Positions 49,622 through 57,797 of a DNA stretch of 64,000 bases are shown piece by piece. Source of the DNA: CAIWHR01 sp963734085 (GTDB lineage: Bacteria; Pseudomonadota; Gammaproteobacteria; Burkholderiales; Casimicrobiaceae). The notes under the pieces were generated by a model that saw only the letters and a program-made list of their open reading frames with translations, did no database searches and was not told the origin of the DNA. The stretch lies in NCBI GenBank assembly GCA_963734085.1, contig CAVTFT010000007.1:124001-188000 (forward strand). The letters are read 5' to 3'. The position numbers and the translations under genes are program-made. The number at the start of each line of letters is the position of its first letter. The stretch's first letter is position 1.

Positions 49622-51079
49622 TCACGCGGCGGTCAGTGCCGCAGCCGCGATCCCCGGGTCGAGATCGCCGTCGCGAGGCCACGGCGAGAGCAGCGTCGTC
49701 AATACCAGCTTCTCGAATTCGGGCGCGAAGTGCGCGATGACGCGCTCGGGATCGGGGACGAGCCCGCGATCGGTGATGAGCCCGAACTGGACCTCGCCGT
49801 CGTACGACAGGATCGACACGCCCATTCCGATGTTGCCCGACTGCGGGACCCAGAACATGAAGCGATCGATGCGCCGACCCGCCATGTAGAGCGGTTGCTG
49901 CGGACCCGGCACGTTGGTCATCACCGCGGTCGCATTGCGTGCGAGCACGGCGACCAGCTGGTCCTGCAGGAGCTTCGGTCCCGCTCCTGCCGCGGCGAGG
50001 AGCCCCAGCGTAAGAATCGGCTGGAAGCTCCCCTTCAACGACCGCATGTTGGCGCGCACGGCGTAAAGGCGCTCGACCGGGTTTTCGATGCCGATCGGCA
50101 GCTCCAGAAATACGACGCCGAACTGGTTGCCGAGCTTGTAGGCTTTCTCGAGCGGACGCAGGTTGATCGGCACCAATGCCCGCATCATCACGCCGTCGGT
50201 CTTCTCACCCTTGTGCACGAGATATTCGCGCAGCGCGCCCGCCACGCAGGAGAGGAGCACGTCGTTGACCGACGCTCCGAGCGCCTTGCCGACGGCTTTC
50301 ACTTCAGGCAGCGGAATCGGTTCCGCCCATGCAACCCGTTTGCTCACGCCGGGCGTGCCCTTGAACCGCGTGCGCGAATCCTCGCCCATCAGCGCGAGCT
50401 TGGCAATCTCGGCCGTCAGTGCGCCGCCCTGCCCGGCAAGCGCCACGGCCTTCGCCGGATCGGCCCAGACCTCGACCCCTTTGTCGATCAGCGTCGAGCC
50501 GACCTTGAGCGCGGTCTTCAGCGCATCGGTGAGCGGCGCCACGAACTGGGTGAGCGGGTCGTCGTCGCGCGCGGCGTTCCGCTTGCGCCTGGGCGGCGGC
50601 GCCATCGCGGGCGGACCTTTCGGCCCAGCGTCCGTCATCGACAGGATCACCTGCACGAGCGCGATGCCGTCGGCATAGCAATGGTGGATGCGTGCGACGA
50701 GCGCACTCCCGCCGTCGAAATTCTCGACGAGATGGAACTGCCACATCGGGTGCGCCGGATTGAGCGGCGTCGCCGCGAGCCGGCTCACGAATGCCTGCAG
50801 CTCCTTCTTGCCGCCCTTCCCCGGCAACGCGACATGGACGACATGATGATCGAGGTCGAAGCGCAGGTCGGCTTCCCAGAACGCGCCGGCGACCGTCTGA
50901 ACGGGACGCTTCCGGAAACGGTCGAACTGCAGCCAGCGCTTTTCGATCACCGCCCGCAGACGCCTGAAGTCGACCCGCTCGCGGAAGAACATCACCCCGC
51001 AGATCATCATCAGGTTGCTCGCGCGGTCCATCCGCAACCAGGCCGTGTCGACCGCGGAGATTTTTTCCCGTCTGGGCAT
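49622..51079 (-). CDS. wax ester synthase / diacylglycerol acyltransferase (WS/DGAT)
   Basis: 485-aa bifunctional acyltransferase that esterifies fatty alcohols or diacylglycerol with acyl-CoA, making wax esters or triacylglycerol at the membrane. The catalytic HHxxxDG is HHCYADG at residues 132-138, with the HPMWQFHLVE element before it and the GASVNDVLLSCVAGAL block (NDVVL-type motif) further on. The start MPRREKISAVDTAWLRMD at 51079 matches the family; a GTG at 51145 would add 22 residues. It is divergent from the acyl-CoA-binding protein across a 137-bp gap holding the palindrome GTGCCGGCAC (51179-51188). Confidence 0.92.
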   Translation of the reverse strand: MPRREKISAVDTAWLRMDRASNLMMICGVMFFRERVDFRRLRAVIEKRWLQFDRFRKRPVQTVAGAFWEADLRFDLDHHVVHVALPGKGGKKELQAFVSRLAATPLNPAHPMWQFHLVENFDGGSALVARIHHCYADGIALVQVILSMTDAGPKGPPAMAPPPRRKRNAARDDDPLTQFVAPLTDALKTALKVGSTLIDKGVEVWADPAKAVALAGQGGALTAEIAKLALMGEDSRTRFKGTPGVSKRVAWAEPIPLPEVKAVGKALGASVNDVLLSCVAGALREYLVHKGEKTDGVMMRALVPINLRPLEKAYKLGNQFGVVFLELPIGIENPVERLYAVRANMRSLKGSFQPILTLGLLAAAGAGPKLLQDQLVAVLARNATAVMTNVPGPQQPLYMAGRRIDRFMFWVPQSGNIGMGVSILSYDGEVQFGLITDRGLVPDPERVIAHFAPEFEKLVLTTLLSPWPRDGDLDPGIAAAALTAA

Positions 51080-51216
51080 CGGGGTCACCGGAAGCGAAGC
51101 GCGCGGATCGGCAGGCCGGACGTCCCCTCTGCCGATCGTTTGCACGCGTTTTCCGCTTCGCGCTAAAGTAGCACAGATGTGCCGGCACTGATAACCGGAT
51201 GCGAGGAGGATCGGAA

Positions 51217-51495
51217 ATGGCTGCCGCGCCGAAGAAGGACGACCTGAAGGCGAAATTCGAGGCTGCGGCCGGCGCCGCGAAGCAGACGAAAAAGAAGCCC
51301 GACAACGCGACGCTGCTGAAGCTCTATTCGTATTACAAGCAGGCGACCGACGGCGACGTCAAGGGGGACCGGCCCGGAGGATTCGATTTCGTCGGCGGCG
51401 CCAAGTACGATGCCTGGGCCAAACTGAAGGGCATGAGCCGCGACGACGCGATGCAGAACTACGTGAAGCAGGTCGACAAGCTGAATCGCGAGTAG
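51217..51495 (+). CDS. acyl-CoA-binding protein
   Basis: 92-aa ACBP-family protein: LKAKFEAAAGAAKQTKKKPDNATLLKLYSYYKQATDGDV, then FDFVGGAKYDAWAKLKGMSRDDAMQNYVKQVDKL. The YSYYKQAT and KYDAWAKLKGMS segments carry the conserved tyrosines and lysine that hold acyl-CoA. It binds long-chain acyl-CoA in the cytoplasm and would supply the neighbouring WS/DGAT and FAR. The ATG at 51217 follows GAGGAGGATC; the ATG at 51199 would include the ribosome-binding site in the gene. Confidence 0.92.
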   Translation: MAAAPKKDDLKAKFEAAAGAAKQTKKKPDNATLLKLYSYYKQATDGDVKGDRPGGFDFVGGAKYDAWAKLKGMSRDDAMQNYVKQVDKLNRE

Positions 51496-51601
51496 CGGCG
51501 CGAGCAGCCGGCGAGGGGCCCCGTTGACGCGGAGCGCAACGGGGATCGACGGCCAATGCGAGTCGACGCTTGAGGCCGACAGCAAGGCGGTCGCAGATTG
51601 C

Positions 51602-51680
51602 GGCGGTGCGGAGGCCGAGCGCGCGAGCAGGTTGCGCGGCGACGCGCCCTGCGGGCCTTGGCTTCGTCCGCCGCGCTCGT
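51602..51680 (-). repeat. dispersed repeat, family A copy 5
   Basis: On the minus strand GAAGCCAAGGCCCGCAGGGC GCGTC is shared with copy 2, and GGCCTCCGCACCG with the other copies. It lies just downstream of the phasin stop at 51708 and in the phasin's direction. The rest of the gap 51496-51707 has no feature. Confidence 0.65.
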
Positions 51681-51707
51681 GGCTGTATTCGCGGGAACGA
51701 CAGACAC

Positions 51708-52202
51708 TTACTTCTTGGCGGTCGATTTCGCGGCCGTCTTGCGCGCCCTCTTCGGCGCCGCTGTTTTGGTCGGCTTGCCGCTCGCCTTCAGCAGCTCGTT
51801 GACCGCGTTCGACAGCGCATCCACGCGCGCGGCGAGCTTCTGCACATCGTTCTGCGTGTAGACGCCGAGCTTCGACAGCGCCCGCGCGACCCGATCCTCG
51901 AACACCTGCTCGAGCTTGTCCCACGTTCCACCGGCCATTTGCTGCATCTCCTTCGCTTTCGCCGTCGCGGCGCCGCGTGCCGCCGTCGCGGTTTCGGTGG
52001 CAACCTGTCTCGTCTTCTGCTCCAGACGCTCGCCCTGCTTCACCAGCGTCTCGAACACGCGCATGCCTTCCTGCTGGGCGCGGACGAATGCGCCCAATCC
52101 CGCAAGCCAGATCTGGTGCGACGAGTCGAGCACCGCCTGCGACAGGTCGCCCACCGTTCCGGCATCACTTTTTTTCGCGTCCGCCTTCGCTTTCTTCAAC
52201 AT
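51708..52202 (-). CDS. phasin family protein
   Basis: 164-aa PF05597-type phasin: TVGDLSQAVLDSSHQIWLAGLGAFVRAQQEG, VFETLVKQGERLEQKTRQVATETA, then a DNDVQKLAARVDALSNAVNELL-like coiled coil (here TQNDVQKLAARVDALS), and a lysine/alanine tail (KPTKTAAPKRARKTAAKSTAKK). It is a second granule-coat protein, divergent from the fatty acyl-CoA reductase. The promoter at 52253-52285 is closely similar to those of the other phasin and the GMC operon. Confidence 0.92.
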   Translation of the reverse strand: MLKKAKADAKKSDAGTVGDLSQAVLDSSHQIWLAGLGAFVRAQQEGMRVFETLVKQGERLEQKTRQVATETATAARGAATAKAKEMQQMAGGTWDKLEQVFEDRVARALSKLGVYTQNDVQKLAARVDALSNAVNELLKASGKPTKTAAPKRARKTAAKSTAKK

Positions 52203-52252
52203 CGCCTGCGCTCCTCTTCAAAGCCCCCGCCTGCGGCGGTGCCTCCGAATTC

Positions 52253-52285
52253 ATTCTAGGCCCCCCCGTTAGAGCAATCATACTA
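52253..52285 (-). promoter_or_regulatory. storage-lipid type promoter, copy 3 (second phasin)
   Basis: Minus strand: TTAG, -35 ATGATT (52281-52276), 17-bp spacer beginning GCTCTAACGG, -10 TAGAAT (52258-52253). TTAG-TATGATTGCT-CTAA is the same inverted repeat as at 44379, with 24 of 34 bases identical over the whole promoter. Confidence 0.65.
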
Positions 52286-52363
52286 AACGTCCCCTCGCGG
52301 TAGCCCGCCGGCGTTCGCGGCGTAAGGCGTCGTTCTCAAGCGCCGGCACGGGAAACGCGTCGG

Positions 52364-52369
52364 TATAAT
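52364..52369 (+). promoter_or_regulatory. possible -10 box for the fatty acyl-CoA reductase
   Basis: A perfect TATAAT in GTCGGTATAATCGGC, 133 bp before the start at 52502. The -35 region is GC-rich and unconvincing. Confidence 0.4.
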
Positions 52370-52501
52370 CGGCGAGGCACCGACCGGACGGCGGCCGTTC
52401 GCCCGAAAGCACTTGGAGGTGTCGCCGCGAATCCGACGCCGCCCTTCGAGCGGCGCTGTCACTGCGTGGTCGCCGCCCACGTCACCGCAAGGAGGAAGGT
52501 C

Positions 52502-54493
52502 ATGGCGTACTTCGTCACCGGCGCAACCGGTTTCATCGGCCGTTTTCTCGTCGCCAAGCTGCTTGCGCGCGGCGAGCCGATCTACGTGCTCGTCCGCAAG
52601 AGCTCGGCGAAGAAACTCGCGGAGCTCCGCAACGACTACTGGCACGCGACCGACAAGCAGGTGATCGGCGTCGCCGGCGATCTCGGCAAGCCGAACCTCG
52701 GCATTTCCGCGGATGACACGAAAAGGCTCGCCGGAAAGGTGCGCCACTTCTTCCATCTCGCCGCGATCTACGACCTCACCGCGAGCCCCGAGGACCAGCA
52801 GAAGGCCAACGTCGACGGCACGCGCAACGCGGTGGAATTCGCCGGGACGATCAAGGCGGGCTGCTTCCATCACGTGAGCTCGATCGCCGCCGCCGGCCTC
52901 TACGACGGCGTGTTCCGCGAGGACATGTTCGACGAAGCCGAGGACCTCGACCATCCCTACTTCCGGACCAAGCACGATTCGGAAGGGATCGTCCGCCGCG
53001 AATGTCAACGACCGTACCGGATCTACCGCCCCGGCTTCGTCGTCGGCGACTCGAAAACGGGCTACATCGACAAGATCGACGGCCCGTACTATTTCTTCAA
53101 GTTCATCCAGAAGCTCCGCCAGGCGTTGCCGCCGTGGATGCCGACGATCGGCATCGAAGGCGGCCGCATCAACATCGTGCCGGTCGATTTCGTCGCCGCC
53201 GCGCTGGATTTCCTCGCGCACAAGAAGGGCCTCGACGGCAAGTGCTTCCATCTCACCGATCCGGCACCGCACCGGATCGGCGAAGTGCTCAACATCTTCG
53301 CGCGGGCGGGACACGCGCCGCAGATGACGATGCGCTTGAACGCGCGGATGTTCGGCTTCATTCCGGCGCCGATCCTCTACGGCATCGGCTCGCTCTCGCC
53401 GGTGAAGCGGATGGTGAGGGCAGTGCTCACCGATTTCGGGATTCCGAAGGACGTCTTCCAGTTCATCAACTGGCCGACGCGCTACGACAACCGCGAGGCG
53501 ACGAAGGCGCTCAAGGGATCGGGAATCTCGGTCCCCCACGTCGAGAGCTACGCGGCGAAGCTCTGGGACTATTGGGAGCGCAACCTCGACCCGGACCTCT
53601 TCATCGACCGCACGCTTTCGGGCCGCGTCCGCGACAGGGTGGTCGTCGTGACGGGTTCTTCGTCAGGCATCGGCAAGGCGACGGCGCTGAAGCTCGCGGA
53701 AGCAGGCGCCAAGGTGATCCTCGTCGCTCGCGGCGAGGAAAAGCTCCTCGAAACCAAGCAGGAGATCGACCAGCTCGGCGGCAAGGCGTGGATCTGTACC
53801 GCCGACGTCTCCGACCTGGCCTCGTGCGATGCGCTGGTCGCGCGGGTGCTGAAGGAGCACGGCACGTGCGACTATCTCGTCAACAACGCCGGCCGCTCGA
53901 TCCGCCGCGGCGTCATCAATTCGTTCGACCGCTTCCACGATTTCGAGCGGACGATGCAGCTCAACTATTTCGGCTCGCTGCGGCTGATCTTCGGCTTCCT
54001 GCCGGCGATGATCGCGCAAAAACGCGGCCACATCATCAACATCTCGTCGATCGGCGTGCTGTCGAACGCGCCGCGGTTCTCGGCCTACGTGGCCTCGAAG
54101 TCGGCGCTCGACTCGTTCTCCGCGTGCGCGGCGTCCGAGTTCCTCGACAAGGGGATCAGCTTCACGACGATCAACATGCCGCTCGTGCGCACGCCGATGA
54201 TCGCGCCGACCAAGATGTACGAGAAGGTGCCGACACTCTCGCCCGAGCAGGCCGCCGATCTCGTCGTCGAAGCGATCGTCTACAAGCCGGTGCGCATCGC
54301 AACGCGTCTCGGCATCTTCGGCGCGATCTGCCACGCCGCCGCGCCGCGACTCACGCAGATCCTGCTCAACACCGCGTTCAACATGTTTCCCGACTCGGCG
54401 GCGGCGCTGGGCAAGAAGGAGGGCGAAGCGCCGGCGCAACTCACGCCCGAGCAGATGGCTTTCGCTCAGCTCACGCAGGGGATTCACTGGTAG
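52502..54493 (+). CDS. two-domain fatty acyl-CoA reductase (alcohol-forming, Maqu_2220-like)
   Basis: 663-aa fusion of two short-chain dehydrogenase modules. The N-terminal NAD-binding_4/thioester-reductase module has TGATGFIGRFLVAKLLARGE, FHHVSSIAAAGLYDGVFREDMFDEAEDLDHPYFRTKH (Y153, K157) and IYRPGFVVGDSKTG. The C-terminal SDR has TGSSSGIG (384-391), NNAGRSIRRG and YVASK (Y529, K533). From memory, order, length and many segments correspond to the Marinobacter fatty acyl-CoA reductase of about 661 aa, which reduces acyl-CoA or aldehyde to fatty alcohol with NADPH. The ATG at 52502 follows AAGGAGGAAGG. It is close to WS/DGAT and ACBP. Confidence 0.9.
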   Translation: MAYFVTGATGFIGRFLVAKLLARGEPIYVLVRKSSAKKLAELRNDYWHATDKQVIGVAGDLGKPNLGISADDTKRLAGKVRHFFHLAAIYDLTASPEDQQKANVDGTRNAVEFAGTIKAGCFHHVSSIAAAGLYDGVFREDMFDEAEDLDHPYFRTKHDSEGIVRRECQRPYRIYRPGFVVGDSKTGYIDKIDGPYYFFKFIQKLRQALPPWMPTIGIEGGRINIVPVDFVAAALDFLAHKKGLDGKCFHLTDPAPHRIGEVLNIFARAGHAPQMTMRLNARMFGFIPAPILYGIGSLSPVKRMVRAVLTDFGIPKDVFQFINWPTRYDNREATKALKGSGISVPHVESYAAKLWDYWERNLDPDLFIDRTLSGRVRDRVVVVTGSSSGIGKATALKLAEAGAKVILVARGEEKLLETKQEIDQLGGKAWICTADVSDLASCDALVARVLKEHGTCDYLVNNAGRSIRRGVINSFDRFHDFERTMQLNYFGSLRLIFGFLPAMIAQKRGHIINISSIGVLSNAPRFSAYVASKSALDSFSACAASEFLDKGISFTTINMPLVRTPMIAPTKMYEKVPTLSPEQAADLVVEAIVYKPVRIATRLGIFGAICHAAAPRLTQILLNTAFNMFPDSAAALGKKEGEAPAQLTPEQMAFAQLTQGIHW

Positions 54494-54547
54494 CGCCAAC
54501 TAAGGGCGCCCGATTTTCGCGAGCGGAACGGGGATGGCTAGCGGCCG

Positions 54548-55507
54548 TTACGCGGCCGTGCCGGCGACGGCGGCTGCAGCTGGAGTAGAAACGACGGTGG
54601 CGGCTGCCGCGACGCGCTCGAGCTCCGCGGCGACGAGCGCGAATACCTGCGGGTCGCCGAGCAGCGCGTTGTGCCCGATGCCGGTCAGCTCGATGCTCGG
54701 GGCGCCGGCGAGTCGCGCGCTCGTCTGCGGCGCGACCATCGAATCGTGCCACGACCAGAGCGCCACCACGGGCGCGGGCACCGCCTCGTCACGGTTGAGC
54801 TCTGCCAGCCAGGCGCTCCCCGGCCGCATCTGCGCGAGGCAGATCCCGGGAAAGAGCCATGCGTGCATGCTGCCGTGATGCGGCGTGCCGATCGTCACGA
54901 GGCAGTGCGCCTTCGCACCGCCGTAACGGCGCAGATACGCGCGTGCGACGAGCCCGCCCATGCTGTGGCCAACGAGCGCAACCTTGCGCGCGCCCGTCGC
55001 CGCGAGGATCGCGTCGATCTTCGCCGCGGTCTCTTCTGCGAACAGCTCGATCGACGAAAGCGGCGGACCATACGACAACGCGTAGACGGGTCCCAATCCC
55101 CGCGCCGCGAGTCGGGCAAGCCACCTGCGCCAGACCGCGCCGTTGCACAGCACGCCATGCAGCAGCAGGATCGGCGCGGCAGCGGGAGAAGGCTCCGGAT
55201 CGGTGAGCCGCCACCACCAGAACGCCATCCGCGGTCCATTGCGGGTGATCGCAATCGCTTCGTTCCAGAACAGCCTGCATGTCGCCGCACGCCCGATCTG
55301 CTGAGCCGGCGGTCGCGGCGTTCGCCAGATCCACGCAACGGTGAACCACAAGGCCGTCGCGAGCGCGGGCACTCCGAAATAAATGACGAACGCGCCCGCG
55401 ATGAACCATCCCGCCGCAGCGCCCTCGGCGACTTCGTGCGACGCGAACGCCGCGTAGGCCGCGGCACCGCCGAGGTAGACGAGTGCCAGCGTGATCGCGG
55501 TGAACAT
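54548..55507 (-). CDS. membrane-associated alpha/beta hydrolase (lipase-like)
   Basis: 319-aa protein with two N-terminal transmembrane helices (AITLALVYLGGAAAYAAFA; FIAGAFVIYFGVPALATALWF) and an alpha/beta hydrolase domain: PILLLHGVLCNGAVWRRWL (oxyanion HG), nucleophile elbow GHSMGGLVARAYLRRYGG, TIGTPHHGSMHAW, WSWHDSMVAP (Asp) and GIGHNALLG (His). It resembles lactonizing-lipase-like esterases. The alanine-rich C-terminus (AAAATVVSTPAAAAVAGTAA) is low complexity. A role in neutral-lipid turnover is possible from context. Confidence 0.85.
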   Translation of the reverse strand: MFTAITLALVYLGGAAAYAAFASHEVAEGAAAGWFIAGAFVIYFGVPALATALWFTVAWIWRTPRPPAQQIGRAATCRLFWNEAIAITRNGPRMAFWWWRLTDPEPSPAAAPILLLHGVLCNGAVWRRWLARLAARGLGPVYALSYGPPLSSIELFAEETAAKIDAILAATGARKVALVGHSMGGLVARAYLRRYGGAKAHCLVTIGTPHHGSMHAWLFPGICLAQMRPGSAWLAELNRDEAVPAPVVALWSWHDSMVAPQTSARLAGAPSIELTGIGHNALLGDPQVFALVAAELERVAAAATVVSTPAAAAVAGTAA

Positions 55508-55516
55508 GACCCAACT

Positions 55517-56476
55517 CTACGGCGCAGCCGGGCCTTGCCCGGCTCCAGGCTTCGACACCGCCTGCGCGCCATGCGCACGCCAGCTCTTGAGCGCGCCGAT
55601 CACCGCGGCAAGATCGGGAATCAGCACGACGCCGGGGAGTGTCTTGCGGATCCGGCGCGTCGTCTCCCCTCCGGCCCACAACGTCGTCGTCTGCGGCAGC
55701 TGCCGGCGCAGCGTCGACAGTCCGTCGCCCGCCTGGCGCACCGGGAAAGCCGCGGAAAAGGACAGCGCTACGACATGCACCTTGTGCGCGAGTGCGGCGC
55801 GACGGATGTCATCGAGCGGCGTCTGCACGCCAAGCGAAACACATTGCGCACCTTCCGGGACAAGCAGCGCTTCGACCATCAGCAGGCCGACGCCGTGCTG
55901 CTCACCCGGCAACGTCGTCAACAGCACGCGCGGCGTTCCGGTCTGCCGCGGAAAGGCGTTGATCGCCGTGCGCAACGTCACCTGCAGCTGTTCCGTGTAC
56001 AGATGCTCTTCGAAGATCTGCACCTCGCCGCGCATCCAGGCGTCGCCGATCGCATGGTTCAGCAGCGTGAGCGTGTCGAGCACGAAGCGCTGCAGCCCCT
56101 GCCTCATCAACAGATTGGCAAACGCACCCTGCAGACCCGTCGTGTCGTGGCCCTGGAGCAGGGCGAGGATATCGCGCTCGACGGCCGGCGCGACCTCGAC
56201 GCGCCGCGGCGCGATCTTCGCGTCGGCGAGCGCGGTCAGCTCATCGAGTGGTGCGTGGATGATTTTGCCCGGACGCATGCCGACGTCCATCAGCCGCTTG
56301 ACCGCCCGCAGCTTGGCGATTTCCGCGAGCGTGTACTGCCGCTCGCCGTTGTCGTCGCGCGGGGGCTTGGGGAAACCGTAGCGGCGCTCCCACATCCGCA
56401 GCACGTCCTTGGACAGGCCGGTCTCGCGCTCGACGGCGCTGATGTTGAGAATGACGCCGGAGTGTTCCGCAGGCAT
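55517..56476 (-). CDS. MerR-type regulator with cobalamin-binding domain (CarH/LitR-like)
   Basis: 319-aa regulator. The N-terminal MerR HTH (NISAVERETGLSKDVLRMWERRYGFPKP) is followed by a helical B12-binding cap with W147-x9-E157-H158 (WMRGEVQIFEEH), the Wx9EH motif of CarH, and a Rossmann part with GEQHGVG (E192-x-H194-x-x-G). Spacing from EH to the axial His (36) is close to that of Thermus CarH. In that family adenosylcobalamin makes a light-sensitive repressor. Targets are not evident here; B12 uptake genes sit at the other end of the window. The ATG at 56476 (MPAEHSGVILN) fits the family. Confidence 0.88.
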   Translation of the reverse strand: MPAEHSGVILNISAVERETGLSKDVLRMWERRYGFPKPPRDDNGERQYTLAEIAKLRAVKRLMDVGMRPGKIIHAPLDELTALADAKIAPRRVEVAPAVERDILALLQGHDTTGLQGAFANLLMRQGLQRFVLDTLTLLNHAIGDAWMRGEVQIFEEHLYTEQLQVTLRTAINAFPRQTGTPRVLLTTLPGEQHGVGLLMVEALLVPEGAQCVSLGVQTPLDDIRRAALAHKVHVVALSFSAAFPVRQAGDGLSTLRRQLPQTTTLWAGGETTRRIRKTLPGVVLIPDLAAVIGALKSWRAHGAQAVSKPGAGQGPAAP

Positions 56477-56536
56477 TTTGAATGTCCATGGCGCCGAGGC
56501 GATGCCGAATCGCGCTCGCACGGTTCGCGGATTTCT

Positions 56537-56566
56537 TTGACCGGGACTCCCGGCCTCGCCTATAAT
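56537..56566 (+). promoter_or_regulatory. tRNA gene promoter
   Basis: TTGACC (56537-56542), 18-bp spacer and TATAAT (56561-56566), ending 10 bp before the tRNA. A GC-rich discriminator follows, as usual for stable RNA genes. Confidence 0.75.
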
Positions 56567-56576
56567 TACGGCCCTT

Positions 56577-56653
56577 GGCGAACTAGCTCAGCTGGTTAGA
56601 GCAGAGGAATCATAATCCTTTGGTCCGGGGTTCGAGTCCCTGGTTCGCCACCA
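56577..56653 (+). tRNA. tRNA with CAT anticodon, probably tRNA-Met
   Basis: A full cloverleaf of 77 nt including CCA: acceptor GGCGAAC / GTTCGCC, D arm GCTC...GAGC, anticodon arm GAGGA-ATCATAA-TCCTT with anticodon CAT, T arm CGGGG-TTCGAGT-CCCTG, discriminator A and CCA. There is no initiator-type mismatch at position 1-72, so it is elongator Met, or Ile2 if the C34 is lysidine-modified. Its 3' end is the likely attachment site of the element that follows. Confidence 0.93.
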
Positions 56654-56691
56654 ATATACATGCGGGTCGCGGCGGTTTTGGCGGTTGCGTT

Positions 56692-56721
56692 GCGTTCCGC
56701 AAAACCGGCCGCGTTCCGCAA
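56692..56721 (+). repeat. 11-bp direct repeats near the putative att site
   Basis: GCGTTCCGCAA occurs at 56692-56702 and 56711-56721, between the tRNA and the integrase stop codon. The position and spacing suit integrase arm-binding sites; this is inference. Confidence 0.35.
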
Positions 56722-56730
56722 TTCTGTGGA

Positions 56731-57795
56731 TTACTTGGTCGGCGTGACCTTGTCGCCCGCCCGGGCCCGCAGATAAATCTCGGTGGTCTTGACGCTCTTG
56801 TGCCCGAGCTGTTGCTGAGCTTCCCGCAGGTCCGTCGAGTCGGCCTTGTCGGTGCCCGCTTTCGCCCTTAGATCGCGGAACTGGAACCCCCTGACGGCGA
56901 CTGCAGTTTCAGTGCTGCCGTCGGCGTCGAGCGCATTGGCTGCCGATTTCCGGGCTTCCTCGAATCGGTTCCAGAGCGCATGGTAGGAAAGCGGCTGCCC
57001 CGTTTCGTTGCGGATCAGTGCCAGGCTGGTCACCTTGTACGCGCGGCCCTGAATGCGCTCGATCAACGCAGCGAGTTCGCCCGCGATCGCCATGCGCAAC
57101 TTCTTGCGCGTCTTTCCTTGGCTGAGCCACAGAAAGCCGTCGCGAATGTCAGGCAGGCGCATTTTGAGCACGTCAGCGGGGCGCTGCCCGGTCAAGTACG
57201 CGAGGTCCATCGCGTCGCGCGTCGGCCAGTCTGCGGCGTCCCACACGGCCTTGTAAGTCACATCCTCGATGTATGCATCTCGGCCGCGCTCGGTGAACCC
57301 CTTTACGCCCGCGCATGGATTCGGCGCCGCGGTGTATCCCCACTCGCGCGCCTTGTTGAAGATGTGAGAGAAGAGAGCCTTCTCGCGATTAGCGCGCACC
57401 GGCGCGGCTTTGCGCCAGTCGAGATACTGCCGGATATGTTGCGGTGTGATGCTTTCAAGTGGGGCCGGCGGTGTGTCGAAGAATTTGTAAAGCTGCGCAA
57501 TCTGGATCAGGTTGTCGCGCTGCGTGAGCGTTGCCTTGGTGGGCAACACGTCGCGCTGGTACCGCTCCGCTACGTAGCGAAACGTTACGATCTCGGCATG
57601 CCGCGGCCGCGCGTCAATCTCCAACTCGGCCCACTTCTTGACGGCAAGTGCGTAGTCGCTACCTAGCGGGATCTCGCGCCGCGGCTTCTGGCCCGTGTCG
57701 TAGTAGTAATACGTCCGACCGCTCGGCAGAGTCCGCGCCCGCAATCGCGACGGAACGTTCAAATGCTTGGTTGGTCGGCGGCCCACGGCAAGCAA
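56731..57795 (-). CDS. phage-type tyrosine recombinase (integrase)
   Basis: About 354 aa with an N-terminal arm-binding region (LPSGRTYYYYDTGQKPRREIPLG), a core-binding SAM-like domain, and a catalytic domain: Arg in LAYLTGQRPADVLKM, second Arg in FQFRDLRAKAGTD (with R in place of the usual His, as in many integrases of this group), QQLGHKSVKTTEIYLR with the tyrosine nucleophile. The TTG at 57795 is chosen because AGGAG lies 7 nt upstream; GTG 57786 is an alternative. It lies 77 bp from the tRNA 3' end and points toward it, the classic arrangement of a tRNA-integrated element. Confidence 0.88.
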   Translation of the reverse strand: MLAVGRRPTKHLNVPSRLRARTLPSGRTYYYYDTGQKPRREIPLGSDYALAVKKWAELEIDARPRHAEIVTFRYVAERYQRDVLPTKATLTQRDNLIQIAQLYKFFDTPPAPLESITPQHIRQYLDWRKAAPVRANREKALFSHIFNKAREWGYTAAPNPCAGVKGFTERGRDAYIEDVTYKAVWDAADWPTRDAMDLAYLTGQRPADVLKMRLPDIRDGFLWLSQGKTRKKLRMAIAGELAALIERIQGRAYKVTSLALIRNETGQPLSYHALWNRFEEARKSAANALDADGSTETAVAVRGFQFRDLRAKAGTDKADSTDLREAQQQLGHKSVKTTEIYLRARAGDKVTPTK

Positions 57796-57797
57796 AT

